Assembly: GCF_015999245.1 (NCBI RefSeq)
Contig: NZ_JAEAMR010000003.1
Span: 1 to 47,239 of the forward strand
Length of the DNA: 47,239 nucleotides
DNA from: Streptomyces sp. AV19
GTDB lineage: Bacteria; Actinomycetota; Actinomycetes; Streptomycetales; Streptomycetaceae
Direction: 5' to 3'
In this document: positions 16,139 to 26,269 of the stretch, one piece after another
Position numbering within the stretch: the first letter of the stretch is position 1
Layout: every line of letters begins with the position of its first letter
The notes under the pieces: model-generated
Databases searched by the model: none
Told to the model about the DNA's origin: nothing
What the model saw: only the letters and a program-made list of their open reading frames with translations
Translations under genes and position numbers: made by a program

Positions 16139-18154
16139 TCACCGAATCTCCGACAGAACCCCCAGAATCGCCCCCACCCCCACCGCCCCCGTCAACCGCC
16201 GCCGGAACCCCGGATCCATCAACCGCCGCGCCAGCGCCGCCAGGATCCGCAGATGCTCATCCGCCGCCGCCCCGCGCGGCACCGCGATGAGGAAGAGCAA
16301 CCGTGCCGCGGTGCCGTCCGGGGATCCCCAGGCCACCCCCGCCTCCGACCGCGCGAACGCGACGACCGGCGCCTCCACCGCATCGGACCAGGCGTGCGGG
16401 ATCGCCACCCCCGCCCCGAACCCGGTGGTGCCCCGCCCCTCCCGCCGCAGCACATCGGCGACGAGGGCATCGACGTCCGTGACACCACCCCCCTCGGCGA
16501 GCAACTCGGTCAGCTCCCGGATCGCCTCCTCCTTGTCGCGTGCGGCCAGCCACGGTCGCACCGTCCGCTCGTCCAGCCGCCCGGACAGCACCGCGGCCGG
16601 CTCGGCCGACCTCGCCGGCGAGGGGGCAGCCGGTCGCCGCTCCCGCCCGTCCCCGCCCCTGGCCGGGACAGCCGGCACAGGCGCGGACACGGACGGAGCC
16701 GCCCGCCCGAGCGACATCAACGTGACAGTCGCCAGCCCCGTCACCACCGTCCCCACCGCCACCGCGATCAAGAACATCGGCACGCCCCCCACCACCCCCA
16801 GTGCCGCCACCACCGGCCCTCCGTGCGGCACCCCGTCCGTGACCGCCCCGAGCCCCGCGACCGCACCCGCCACCCCGCCGCCCAGCATGTTCGCCGGGAT
16901 CACCCGGGCGGGCCGGGCCGCGGCGAACGGAATCGCCCCCTCCGTGAGGCCGAACAGCCCCATGAACAGCGCTGCCAACCCCGCCTCCCGTTCCTGCGCG
17001 CGGAACAGCCCGCGCCGCAGCAGCGTCGCCAGGCCCTGCCCGAGCGGTGGTACCGGGATCGCCACCGCGCACATCCCCATGACCTCGGGATTCCTGGGGA
17101 TGAGCCCGGCCGCGAAGAGGAAGGCCGTCTTGTTCACGGGCCCGCCCATGTCGAACGCGATCATCAGCCCCACGAGCACCCCGAGCACCACCACACTCGC
17201 CCCGGTCAGCCCGCCGAGCCAGTCGGTGAGGCGCTCGAAGACCCAGGAGACCGGCTGGCCCAGGACATAGACGAAGAACAACCCCAACGCCGAGGTCGCC
17301 GCCACCGGGATGACGATGATCGGCATGATCGGCCGGACGAACCCGGGGACCGCGATCCGCCTGATCCCCAGCACCAGCCACCCGGCGAGGAACCCCGTGG
17401 CGATGGCCCCGATGAAGCCCGCGCCCGACCGCGAGTCGTACAGCGCGCCGTGGTCGGCGAGCCAGCCGCCCGCCATCCCGGGCACGAGCGCCGTCCGGTC
17501 GGCGACGGCGTAGGCGATGTAGCCGGAGAGCACCGGCAGCATCAGCGTGAACCCGATGCCCCCGATGTCGTGGAGATGCTGCCAGAGCGATCCCTCGGGC
17601 AGCACCAGCCCGCTCGGCCCCGGGTGCCCGCCCAGGGCCAACGACACGGCGATCAGCAGGCCGCCGACCACGACGAACGGGATCATGTACGACACGCCCG
17701 TCATCAGCGCCCGGTAGCCGACCACGCCCCAGGGCCTCCGTCGGCCGGGCCGGCCCGCCCGGTGGACGGGGGCGGTGCGCACGCGCTCGATCAGCCGCTC
17801 GGGATGGTCGATGCCCTCGGTCACGCCGGTGACCAGCACCCGCTTGCCGTCGAAGCGGCCAAGGTCCACGTCCTTGTCGGCCGCCACGACGATCCCGTCG
17901 GCCTCTTCGATGTCGCGCGAGGTGAGGACGTTCTCGGCCCCGACGGCCCCCTGGGTCTCCACCTTGATCTCATGGCCCAGCGCACGGGCGGCCTGGGTCA
18001 GCCTCTCCGCCGCCATATAGGTATGGGCGATGCCGGTGGGACAGGCGGTGACGGCGAGCAGTTTGAGCCGTTGCCCGCCGGTCCCGGCACTGTCCCCTGT
18101 GTCTCCGTCCCCGCGGGATCCCGCGTCCTCGGGGGGACCGGCCGGACTGGTCAC
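16139..18154 (-). CDS. PTS permease of the fructose family, domain order EIIB-EIIC-EIIA
   Basis: A phosphoenolpyruvate-dependent sugar permease of 671 aa. EIIB covers about residues 28-125, with the phosphocysteine at C38 (VTACPTGIAHTYMAAERL). EIIC (about 145-490) has about nine membrane segments, including GVSYMIPFVVVGGLLIAVS, GFIGAIATGFLAGWLVLGI and DMGGPVNKTAFLFAAGLI. EIIA covers about 520-671, with phosphohistidine H587 in GFGAGVAIPHAWSD. Sugar specificity is likely fructose or mannosyl-type but not proven. GTG at 18154 follows GGAGGG. No fruR or fruK gene is adjacent, so it stands alone. The C-terminal EIIA differs from the A-B-C order I know for Streptomyces FruA. Confidence 0.9.
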   Translation of the reverse strand: MTSPAGPPEDAGSRGDGDTGDSAGTGGQRLKLLAVTACPTGIAHTYMAAERLTQAARALGHEIKVETQGAVGAENVLTSRDIEEADGIVVAADKDVDLGRFDGKRVLVTGVTEGIDHPERLIERVRTAPVHRAGRPGRRRPWGVVGYRALMTGVSYMIPFVVVGGLLIAVSLALGGHPGPSGLVLPEGSLWQHLHDIGGIGFTLMLPVLSGYIAYAVADRTALVPGMAGGWLADHGALYDSRSGAGFIGAIATGFLAGWLVLGIRRIAVPGFVRPIMPIIVIPVAATSALGLFFVYVLGQPVSWVFERLTDWLGGLTGASVVVLGVLVGLMIAFDMGGPVNKTAFLFAAGLIPRNPEVMGMCAVAIPVPPLGQGLATLLRRGLFRAQEREAGLAALFMGLFGLTEGAIPFAAARPARVIPANMLGGGVAGAVAGLGAVTDGVPHGGPVVAALGVVGGVPMFLIAVAVGTVVTGLATVTLMSLGRAAPSVSAPVPAVPARGGDGRERRPAAPSPARSAEPAAVLSGRLDERTVRPWLAARDKEEAIRELTELLAEGGGVTDVDALVADVLRREGRGTTGFGAGVAIPHAWSDAVEAPVVAFARSEAGVAWGSPDGTAARLLFLIAVPRGAAADEHLRILAALARRLMDPGFRRRLTGAVGVGAILGVLSEIR

Positions 18155-20018
<1,864 letters not shown>

Positions 20019-20081
20019 CGATCGCACCCGTGCCGGCAACACCGGCACGAGCAACGTCAGCAGCCGGTGAACCCACCGGCC

Positions 20082-20116
20082 GGCCAGGCCCCCGCCCCTG
20101 CGGCGGGGGCCTGGCC
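20082..20116 (+). terminator. Strong 15-bp hairpin terminator after ahcY
   Basis: GGCCAGGCCCCCGCC (20082-20096), loop CCTGC, GGCGGGGGCCTGGCC (20102-20116): a perfect stem with only a weak T-containing tail. A smaller hairpin, GTGCCGG-CAACA-CCGGCAC (20030-20048), lies just before it. The next gene starts 22 nt after it, so that gene either relies on read-through or has its promoter inside this zone. Confidence 0.8.
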
Positions 20117-20138
20117 CGTTCGCTTCAAGGAACTCACC

Positions 20139-20753
20139 ATGCCCCGCGGCCGCTACTCGCTCCACGATCCGCACGATCGCACCCCCCTCGGTGACGAACA
20201 CTTCCAGTGCGCTGCCGGTCCCTCCGGCTGGCGCTACGTCTCCACGATCACCACTCCGTCCGGCGAGCGGACCGGATCCGCCGATCTCTCCATCGACGCC
20301 CTCGGCCGGCCCATCCGCCTCCAGCTCCGGTCCGCCGACTGGCAGGTGCGGGCAGCGCTGGTCGACGGCGTGACCTGGGTCCGCACGGACCCGTCGGGTG
20401 AACACGCCACCGAGGGCAATGTCCGCGCGCACGGTTTCACCGGCGCTTCCCCCGCCTTCTACGTGGCCCTCGCCCGTCTGCTCCGTCTCGCCCCCGGCGG
20501 CTCCCCGACCCGCGTCCGCCTGGTGGCCTTCACCGCCCCCGTCCTCGCCCCCCTCACCGTCGACCAGTCGTGGGCCTTGGTCGGAAGGACACCACACCCC
20601 ACTGACAACGGGGTGCTGGAGGTGGACGAGTACCAGGTCAGCGCCCTGGACACGGGGGAGCGGCACACCGTCCACCTCGCCGGCGACGTGGTCCTGTCGG
20701 CTCCGGGCATCGAGCTGGAGGACCTGGAGAGTCCGCCGACAGTCTTCGACTGA
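20139..20753 (+). CDS. Conserved hypothetical protein
   Basis: 204 aa, not recognised beyond being the kind of small soluble protein seen next to ahcY in Streptomyces. The chosen ATG (MPRGRYSLHDPHDRTPLGDEHF) has AAGGA seven bases before it. The sequence has no signal peptide or membrane helix. Beta-strand-rich phrases such as GWRYVSTITTPSGERTGSADL, RLQLRSADWQVRAALVDGVTW and VRLVAFTAPVLAPLTVDQSW suggest a mostly beta fold, perhaps lipocalin-like, but that is only an impression. It ends with a short acidic tail. The rRNA-promoter-like region begins directly after it. Confidence 0.6.
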   Translation: MPRGRYSLHDPHDRTPLGDEHFQCAAGPSGWRYVSTITTPSGERTGSADLSIDALGRPIRLQLRSADWQVRAALVDGVTWVRTDPSGEHATEGNVRAHGFTGASPAFYVALARLLRLAPGGSPTRVRLVAFTAPVLAPLTVDQSWALVGRTPHPTDNGVLEVDEYQVSALDTGERHTVHLAGDVVLSAPGIELEDLESPPTVFD

Positions 20754-20779
20754 GGGGGGAGTGTGCAACGGGGGCACGG

Positions 20780-21105
20780 GGCCTGGTAAGGTTCTTTTTG
20801 CCCCGAGAGAACCGTTGACACGGATCGATCGGGGAGGTAGATTCAAACGGTTGAGGCGGCTGGACCAAGCCGCAATCAGCAGGTAGTATCTACAACGCTT
20901 CACGCAGTGACCGATCGGTCGCTCCGAATCGAAGCACCTCGACTCCTTATCGGAAGCGAAAAGCCGATGTGAATCGGCTCGCCTCGAATCTGATAAAGTC
21001 GGAATCGCCGGAAAGCGAAAGCGAGAAGGCGAACCCCGCTCCGACAGGGGGCCGGAAACGAGAAATCGGGTCTGGTAAGGTTGGAACCGAACTAAATTTG
21101 ATAAA
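20780..21105 (+). other. rRNA-operon-like promoter/leader remnant (possible small RNA source)
   Basis: This stretch is far less GC-rich than its surroundings. It contains TCTGATAAAGTCGGAA (20989-21004) followed by CGCCGGAAAGCGAAAGCG, then a degenerate second copy TCTGGTAAGGTTGGAA (21071-21086). From memory, Streptomyces 16S rRNA promoter/leader regions contain two such TCTGATARAGTCGGAA elements with GGAAA-rich spacers. No 16S gene follows; a terminator does. It could be the scar of a lost rrn operon, a dropped repeat in the assembly, or a stable RNA gene of about 300 nt running from the promoter at 20815 to the terminator. Confidence 0.55.
20815..20843 (+). promoter_or_regulatory. Near-consensus sigma-70 promoter with no gene after it
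   Basis: TTGACA (20815-20820), 17-nt spacer, TAGATT (20838-20843). This is close to the strongest vegetative promoter sequence seen in the window. Transcription would begin near 20850 and run into 20.9-21.15 kb, which has no protein gene on this strand and ends at a T-tailed terminator. Confidence 0.65.
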
Positions 21106-21153
21106 GCCGTAGGCCCCGTACCGTGAAAACGGTCCGGGGCCCACGGCTTTTTT
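21106..21153 (+). terminator. Intrinsic terminator with T6 tail
   Basis: Stem GCCGT-A-GGCCCCG-T-ACCGT, loop GAAA, then ACGGT-C-CGGGGCC-C-ACGGC and TTTTTT (21148-21153). It has 17 paired bases with two symmetrical mismatches. A real T tract is rare in Streptomyces terminators and typical of stable-RNA operons. Confidence 0.85.
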
Positions 21154-21242
21154 GCGTTGCCAGGAAGAGGGCTTTGGGCCCCGTCGAAGTGGTTCTGCCC
21201 GCCTGCCCGCCTGCCCGCCTCCGGAGAGGCGGGCAGAAGTGT

Positions 21243-22301
21243 TCAGGCAACCGGCCCCTGGCCGGCAGCGCGAATGAGTTCCACATCCAGGGACTCCCGG
21301 CGAATGCGCTGGTCCATGTAAATCAGCGCCGTCACACCGGCCGTGAAAGGCAGTGTGAGGGTGGAACTGATGACGGCTCCCACACCCATAATGATCACGG
21401 AAGTCCAGCTGAACGAAGCAGCGGATTCAAGATCACCAGCGGCAATCAATTGAATGATGCCCACCGGTATCTCCACGATCATGGCCACTGCGAAAAGGAG
21501 CAGCAACGCCAGGATCTGTACTCCGAATATCCGCCACCAGGCGCCACGGACCAGCTTCGCGCTGCGTCGCATGGATGCGATCACGCCCTGCTTTTCCAGC
21601 ACCAGGGTCGGCGCCGCGAGACAGTAGCGGATCCAGAGCCACATCGTCCCTGCCATCCCCGCCAGGGCACCGAAGAGGACGAGAGCCGCGCCGACGGGCT
21701 CCGCCCCGGCCGCATAGAGCAGCAGGCCCGGGGCTGTGGCCAGGGCGAGGACGCCCACCATCAGCAGCGGAATGAGGCAGAGCAGCCCGGCCATGCGCGC
21801 CAGCTGCGGGCGGGAACTCCGCCACGCCTCGCCGGCCGTGATGGACTGCCCGAGGACGGCACGGCTGACCACCATGGTCAGCATCGTCGCCGCGATGATC
21901 GAGCCGATGAGTCCGATCACCATGGTGACGCCCATGGAGCCCATGCTGTCGCCCATGGCCTCCAGCACCCGCCGGGGACTGGGGTTGTCCCTGAGGCTCT
22001 CCAGAGCCTCGCTGTCCTGCCGCCACAGACCGGTGACCACGGTGGTCACGGCCTGGGTGCCGAGGGCGATGCCGAGGGAGACGGGCAGGACGGTCCGCCA
22101 GTGTTTGAGCATCGTGGTGAGCGAGCCCTGGAGGATCTCGCCGATGCCGAGCGGACGCAGGGGGATGACGCCCGGCTGGGGCGCGCGGGGCGGGGGAGCC
22201 CAGGGCTGGTGGCCCCAGCCCCGGCCGGGCTGCTGCCAGCCGGGAGGCGGGGGGCCGGAGGGGGAGGGTCCGGGCGAGCCCGGGCCCGGAGAGTCGTTCA
22301 T
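21243..22301 (-). CDS. Multi-pass membrane protein of unknown function
   Basis: 352 aa. The N-terminal 40 residues are Pro/Gly/Trp-rich (PPPPGWQQPGRGWG) and cytoplasmic. It resembles the actinobacterial DUF7544/DUF7847-type membrane proteins, starting at VIPLRPLGIGEILQGSLTTM. About six helices follow, near residues 70-90, 120-150, 170-200, 205-230, 265-295 and 305-330. The motif LRPLGIGEILDG-like is common to proteins next to DUF4129 or MoxR-type operons, but none is here. The ATG at 22301 follows GGAG at a suitable distance. It is divergent from mtnA. No function is assigned. Confidence 0.7.
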   Translation of the reverse strand: MNDSPGPGSPGPSPSGPPPPGWQQPGRGWGHQPWAPPPRAPQPGVIPLRPLGIGEILQGSLTTMLKHWRTVLPVSLGIALGTQAVTTVVTGLWRQDSEALESLRDNPSPRRVLEAMGDSMGSMGVTMVIGLIGSIIAATMLTMVVSRAVLGQSITAGEAWRSSRPQLARMAGLLCLIPLLMVGVLALATAPGLLLYAAGAEPVGAALVLFGALAGMAGTMWLWIRYCLAAPTLVLEKQGVIASMRRSAKLVRGAWWRIFGVQILALLLLFAVAMIVEIPVGIIQLIAAGDLESAASFSWTSVIIMGVGAVISSTLTLPFTAGVTALIYMDQRIRRESLDVELIRAAGQGPVA

Positions 22302-22468
22302 GTTCTGTCGCTCCTTCTGGGCCCGCTTGCCGTTCCGGCCGTCGAGCCATACGCAAAGCCGTTACACAAACATCGTGTCACGGTGCCTGTCGCACGCTGT
22401 GGGCTCGTAAGGGGGAGAGCGCGCGGGGTGGCCTTCAAGAGTCGGGCCGCCAGGGGCAGACTGGGTGA

Positions 22469-23632
22469 ATGGCCGATCAGTACGCGCTCCGCACGGACGC
22501 CGCCGGTTATCCCGTCTCCGCCGCTCTGCGCTGGGAGGAGCCGCCCGAAGGCCCTGTGATCGTTCTGCTGGACCAGCGTCGCCTGCCCGCCGAGGAGGTC
22601 GAGCTGGTCTGTACGGATGTGCCGGCCCTGGTCGAGGCGATACGTACGCTCGCGGTGCGTGGCGCCCCGCTGCTCGGTGTGGCGGGTGCGTACGGTGTGG
22701 CGCTCGCGGCGGTTCGGGGCTTCGACGTCGAGGAATCCGCCACGATGCTGGCCCATACCCGACCCACCGCCGTCAACCTCGCGCTCGGGGTCGGGCGGGC
22801 CCTGGAGGCGTACCGGGCGGCCGTGAAGGGCGGCGCCGACGCCCGGCGGGCGGGGGAGGCCGCCCTCGCCGAGGCGCGTGCGGTCCACCGGGAGGACGCC
22901 CGGGCCAGTTCTCTGATGGCCCGCCATGGGGTGGAGCTGCTCGACGAGTTGCTGCCCGGTGGGGCGTATCAGATCCTGACGCACTGCAACACGGGTTCCC
23001 TCGTCTCCGGCGGGGAGGGCACCGCGTTCGGCGTGGCCCGGGCCGTTCACGAGGCGGGGCGGCTGAGGCGCCTGTGGGTGGACGAGACGCGGCCGCTGCT
23101 CCAGGGCGCCCGGTTGACGGCGTACGAGGCGGCGCGCGCCGGAATGGCGTACACGGTGCTGACCGACAACGCCGCGGGTTCGCTGTTCGCGTCCGGTGAC
23201 GTGGACGCCGTGCTCATCGGGGCAGACCGGATCGCGGCCGATGGTGCGGTGGCCAACAAGGTGGGCAGCTATCCGCTCGCCGTGCTGGCCCGCTACCACC
23301 ACGTGCCGTTCGTCGTCGTGGCCCCCTGTACGACCGTGGATCCCGGGACGGGGGACGCGACGGGCATCGAGGTGGAGCAGCGGCCCGGCCACGAAGTCAC
23401 GGAATTCCCCGCGTCCCTCCCGGCGGCGCCCGAGGCCGGGGCCGCGCCCACGGTGGGAGTGGCCGTGGCGCCGCCCGGAGCGCAGGCGTACAACCCTGCG
23501 TTCGACATCACACCGCCCGAGCTCGTGACCGCGATTGTCACGGAAAACGGGGTTGTTTCCCCCGTGACCGAGGGCGGTCTGGCGGAGCTGTGTGCCAGGT
23601 CACGATCGGGTAATGGGATGATGTCGATATGA
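22469..23632 (+). CDS. mtnA: S-methyl-5-thioribose-1-phosphate isomerase (MtnA)
   Basis: Converts methylthioribose-1-phosphate to methylthioribulose-1-phosphate in methionine salvage. 387 aa, slightly longer than usual. Marks are LAVRGAPLLGVAGAYGVALA, the catalytic cysteine at C173 in LTHCNTGSLVSGGEGTAFG, the catalytic aspartate at D253 in LIGADRIAADGAVANKVGSY, VDETRPLLQGARLTA and the C-terminal NPAFDITPPELVTAIVTENG. A gluconate-like extension of about 20 Ala/Pro residues precedes the last motif. Its stop overlaps the mtrA start (ATGA), making it the first gene of the mtnA-mtrA-mtrB-lpqB run. That is surprising for an unrelated enzyme, though common in Streptomyces. Confidence 0.95.
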   Translation: MADQYALRTDAAGYPVSAALRWEEPPEGPVIVLLDQRRLPAEEVELVCTDVPALVEAIRTLAVRGAPLLGVAGAYGVALAAVRGFDVEESATMLAHTRPTAVNLALGVGRALEAYRAAVKGGADARRAGEAALAEARAVHREDARASSLMARHGVELLDELLPGGAYQILTHCNTGSLVSGGEGTAFGVARAVHEAGRLRRLWVDETRPLLQGARLTAYEAARAGMAYTVLTDNAAGSLFASGDVDAVLIGADRIAADGAVANKVGSYPLAVLARYHHVPFVVVAPCTTVDPGTGDATGIEVEQRPGHEVTEFPASLPAAPEAGAAPTVGVAVAPPGAQAYNPAFDITPPELVTAIVTENGVVSPVTEGGLAELCARSRSGNGMMSI

Positions 23633-24306
23633 AGGGACGCGTCCTTGTCGTCGACGACGACACCGCACTGGCCGAGATGCTCGGAATCGTGCTGCGTGGT
23701 GAAGGTTTCGAGCCGTCGTTTGTATCCGACGGCGACAAGGCACTCGCCGCATTTCGCGAGGCCAAACCGGATCTTGTATTGCTCGATCTGATGCTGCCCG
23801 GGCGGGACGGTATCGAGGTGTGCCGGCTGATCCGCGCCGAATCCGGCGTGCCGATCGTGATGCTGACCGCCAAGAGCGACACGGTCGACGTGGTGGTCGG
23901 TCTGGAGTCCGGCGCGGACGACTACATCGTCAAGCCGTTCAAGCCGAAGGAGCTGGTGGCCCGGATCCGGGCCCGCCTGCGCAGATCGGAGGAGCCGGCG
24001 CCGGAGCAGCTGACGATCGGCGACCTCGTCATCGACGTGGCGGGCCACTCCGTCAAGCGCGACGGCCGGGCGATCGCCCTGACGCCGCTGGAGTTCGACC
24101 TGCTGGTGGCCCTGGCCCGCAAGCCCTGGCAGGTGTTCACCCGTGAGGTGCTCCTGGAACAGGTGTGGGGCTACCGGCACGCGGCCGACACGCGGCTGGT
24201 CAACGTGCACGTGCAGCGACTGCGCTCGAAGGTGGAGAAGGACCCCGAGCGTCCGGAGATCGTGGTGACGGTCCGCGGCGTCGGCTACAAGGCCGGGCCG
24301 AGCTGA
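23629..24306 (+). CDS. mtrA: Response regulator MtrA
   Basis: OmpR-class regulator acting with MtrB on cell-wall, division and development genes. 225 aa. Receiver domain 1-120: acidic pocket DDD (9-11), phospho-acceptor D53 in DLVLLDLMLPGRDG, T80-region MLTAKSD, and KPFKPKELVAR around K102. The winged-helix DNA-binding domain is about 130-225 and ends RLRSKVEKDPERPEIVVTVRGVGYKAG. ATG overlaps the mtnA stop; the mtrB GTG begins two bases after its stop. It equals Rv3246c. Confidence 0.97.
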   Translation: MKGRVLVVDDDTALAEMLGIVLRGEGFEPSFVSDGDKALAAFREAKPDLVLLDLMLPGRDGIEVCRLIRAESGVPIVMLTAKSDTVDVVVGLESGADDYIVKPFKPKELVARIRARLRRSEEPAPEQLTIGDLVIDVAGHSVKRDGRAIALTPLEFDLLVALARKPWQVFTREVLLEQVWGYRHAADTRLVNVHVQRLRSKVEKDPERPEIVVTVRGVGYKAGPS

Positions 24307-24307
24307 C

Positions 24308-26269
24308 GTGACCGAGCGCGGTGCCGCTCCGGAGCGGAGCGCGGGGCGGCCCGCCGAGACAGCGGGCGGCATATCTCTCTTCCGCCGGCTGTGGCGCGCC
24401 GGGCTGTTGCTGCCCGACGGCGCCGCCGCGCCCGTCCATCCGGTGCTGCGGCTGTACGCGCGCTGGGTGCGGCGGCCGCTGCTGCCCGCACTGCGGCTGT
24501 GGCGGCGAAACATGCAGTTGCGGGTGGTCGTCACGACGCTGCTGATGTCGCTGGGCGTGGTGCTGCTGCTGGGGCTCGTCGTCATCGGGCAGGTGCGCAA
24601 CGGCCTGTTGGAGGCCAAGCGCAACGCCGCGCAGAGCCAGGCGGAGGGCGGCTTCAAGGCGGCCCGGGACGCGGCCGACGCGGGTGCGACCGGTGCCGAC
24701 GGCGGAGGCCAGGACGCCTCCCGCGCGGGCGGGCGGAACCCGGACCCCGGTGCCTGGCTGACCGGGCTCGTCCAGCAGCTCGCCAGCGGCGGCCAGGGCG
24801 TGTACCACGTGGTGGCGCTCAGCGAGGGCGGTACGGACCCCACGCACGTGGGCACCCGCGGTCCGCGCGCCTCCGGGGACATTGATCCGGAGCACAGCAT
24901 TCCGCAAGATCTGCGCCGCAAGCTGGAGACCCAGTCCGGGGCGTACGAGGAGCCGACCTCGATCAAGCGCAACGCCTCCGACGAGGGGGAGCCCGCGCTG
25001 GTCGTCGGCAAGCGGCTCTACGACGTCAACGGCAAGTCGTACCAGCTCTACTACCTCTTCCCGTTCACGCAGGAGGAGAAGTCGCTGAGCCTGGTCAAGG
25101 GCACGCTCGCGACGGCGGGGGTGTTCCTCGTCGTGCTGCTCGGGGCCATCGCCTGGCTGGTCGTGCGGCAGATCGTCACGCCCGTGCGGATGGCCGCGAG
25201 TATTTCCGAGCGGCTCGCCGCAGGGGTGCTCCAGGAGCGGATGAAGGTCAGCGGCGAGGACGACATCGCCCGGCTCGGCGAGTCGTTCAACAAGATGGCG
25301 CAGAACCTCCAGGTGAAGATCCAGCAGTTGGAGGAGCTGTCGCGGATGCAGCGGCGGTTCGTCTCCGACGTGTCGCACGAGCTGCGGACGCCGCTGACCA
25401 CCGTCCGGATGGCGGCGGAGGTCATTCACGAGGCGCGGGACGGCTTCGATCCGGTCACGGCGCGCTCCGCGGAGTTGCTGTGCGGGCAGCTGGACCGCTT
25501 CGAGTCGCTGCTGGCCGATCTGCTGGAGATCAGCCGGTTCGACGCGGGCGCGGCCGCCCTGGAGGCGGAGCCGGTCGACCTGCGGGACGTGGTGAACCGG
25601 GTGATCGAGGGCGCGCTGCCGCTGGCGGAGCGCAAGGGCAGCCGGCTGCTCGTGGAGGGCGCGGAGGAGCCGGTGGTCGCGGAGGCGGATTCCCGGCGCG
25701 TGGAGCGGGTGCTGCGCAACCTCGTCGTCAACGCCGTGGAGCACGGGGACGGGCGGGACGTGGTCGTGCGGCTGGCGATGGCCGGCGGCGCGGTCGCGGT
25801 GGCCGTCCGGGACTACGGCGTCGGGCTCAAACCGGGCGAGGCGACGCGGGTGTTCAACCGTTTCTGGCGTGCCGATCCGGCTCGTGCCCGGACGACGGGC
25901 GGCACCGGCCTGGGCCTGTCCATCGCGGTGGAGGACGCGCGGCTGCACGGCGGCTGGCTGCAGGCATGGGGCGAGCCGGGCGGCGGATCGCAGTTCCGGC
26001 TGACGCTGCCGTGCGCGGCGGGCGGCGCGCTGCGCGGCTCGCCCATCCCGCTGGAGCCCGCGGATTCGCGGCGCAACCTGGGGCTGAACGAGGCGGGGGT
26101 GCCGCTGGCGCCCCCGCGGCGCGGCGCGTCCGTACCCCCGCAGACGCGGCAGGCCCCGCCGGCCGTGGACCCGGCGGCCCTGCCGGGCAACGGTGCGCGC
26201 GTGGTGGCCCGGCCGGGCGGTGCACCGGTGGACGGAAGCACGGGCGGCCAGGACCGGAGGCGGGCGTGA
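24308..26269 (+). CDS. mtrB: Sensor histidine kinase MtrB
   Basis: Membrane kinase partner of MtrA, 653 aa. TM1 is about residues 76-98 (VVVTTLLMSLGVVLLLGLVV). An extracytoplasmic domain of about 160 residues follows, containing an Ala/Gly-rich insert. TM2 is about 262-285 (ATAGVFLVVLLGAIAWLVV), HAMP about 285-340 and HisKA has H357 in VSDVSHELRTPLTTVRM. The HATPase has NLVVNAVEHGDGRDVVV, DYGVGLKPGEATRVFNRFW and GGTGLGLSIAVEDARLHGG. A Pro/Arg-rich tail of about 70 residues is probably disordered. GTG at 24308 is the start. The lpqB start overlaps its stop, consistent with one transcript. Confidence 0.96.
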   Translation: MTERGAAPERSAGRPAETAGGISLFRRLWRAGLLLPDGAAAPVHPVLRLYARWVRRPLLPALRLWRRNMQLRVVVTTLLMSLGVVLLLGLVVIGQVRNGLLEAKRNAAQSQAEGGFKAARDAADAGATGADGGGQDASRAGGRNPDPGAWLTGLVQQLASGGQGVYHVVALSEGGTDPTHVGTRGPRASGDIDPEHSIPQDLRRKLETQSGAYEEPTSIKRNASDEGEPALVVGKRLYDVNGKSYQLYYLFPFTQEEKSLSLVKGTLATAGVFLVVLLGAIAWLVVRQIVTPVRMAASISERLAAGVLQERMKVSGEDDIARLGESFNKMAQNLQVKIQQLEELSRMQRRFVSDVSHELRTPLTTVRMAAEVIHEARDGFDPVTARSAELLCGQLDRFESLLADLLEISRFDAGAAALEAEPVDLRDVVNRVIEGALPLAERKGSRLLVEGAEEPVVAEADSRRVERVLRNLVVNAVEHGDGRDVVVRLAMAGGAVAVAVRDYGVGLKPGEATRVFNRFWRADPARARTTGGTGLGLSIAVEDARLHGGWLQAWGEPGGGSQFRLTLPCAAGGALRGSPIPLEPADSRRNLGLNEAGVPLAPPRRGASVPPQTRQAPPAVDPAALPGNGARVVARPGGAPVDGSTGGQDRRRA

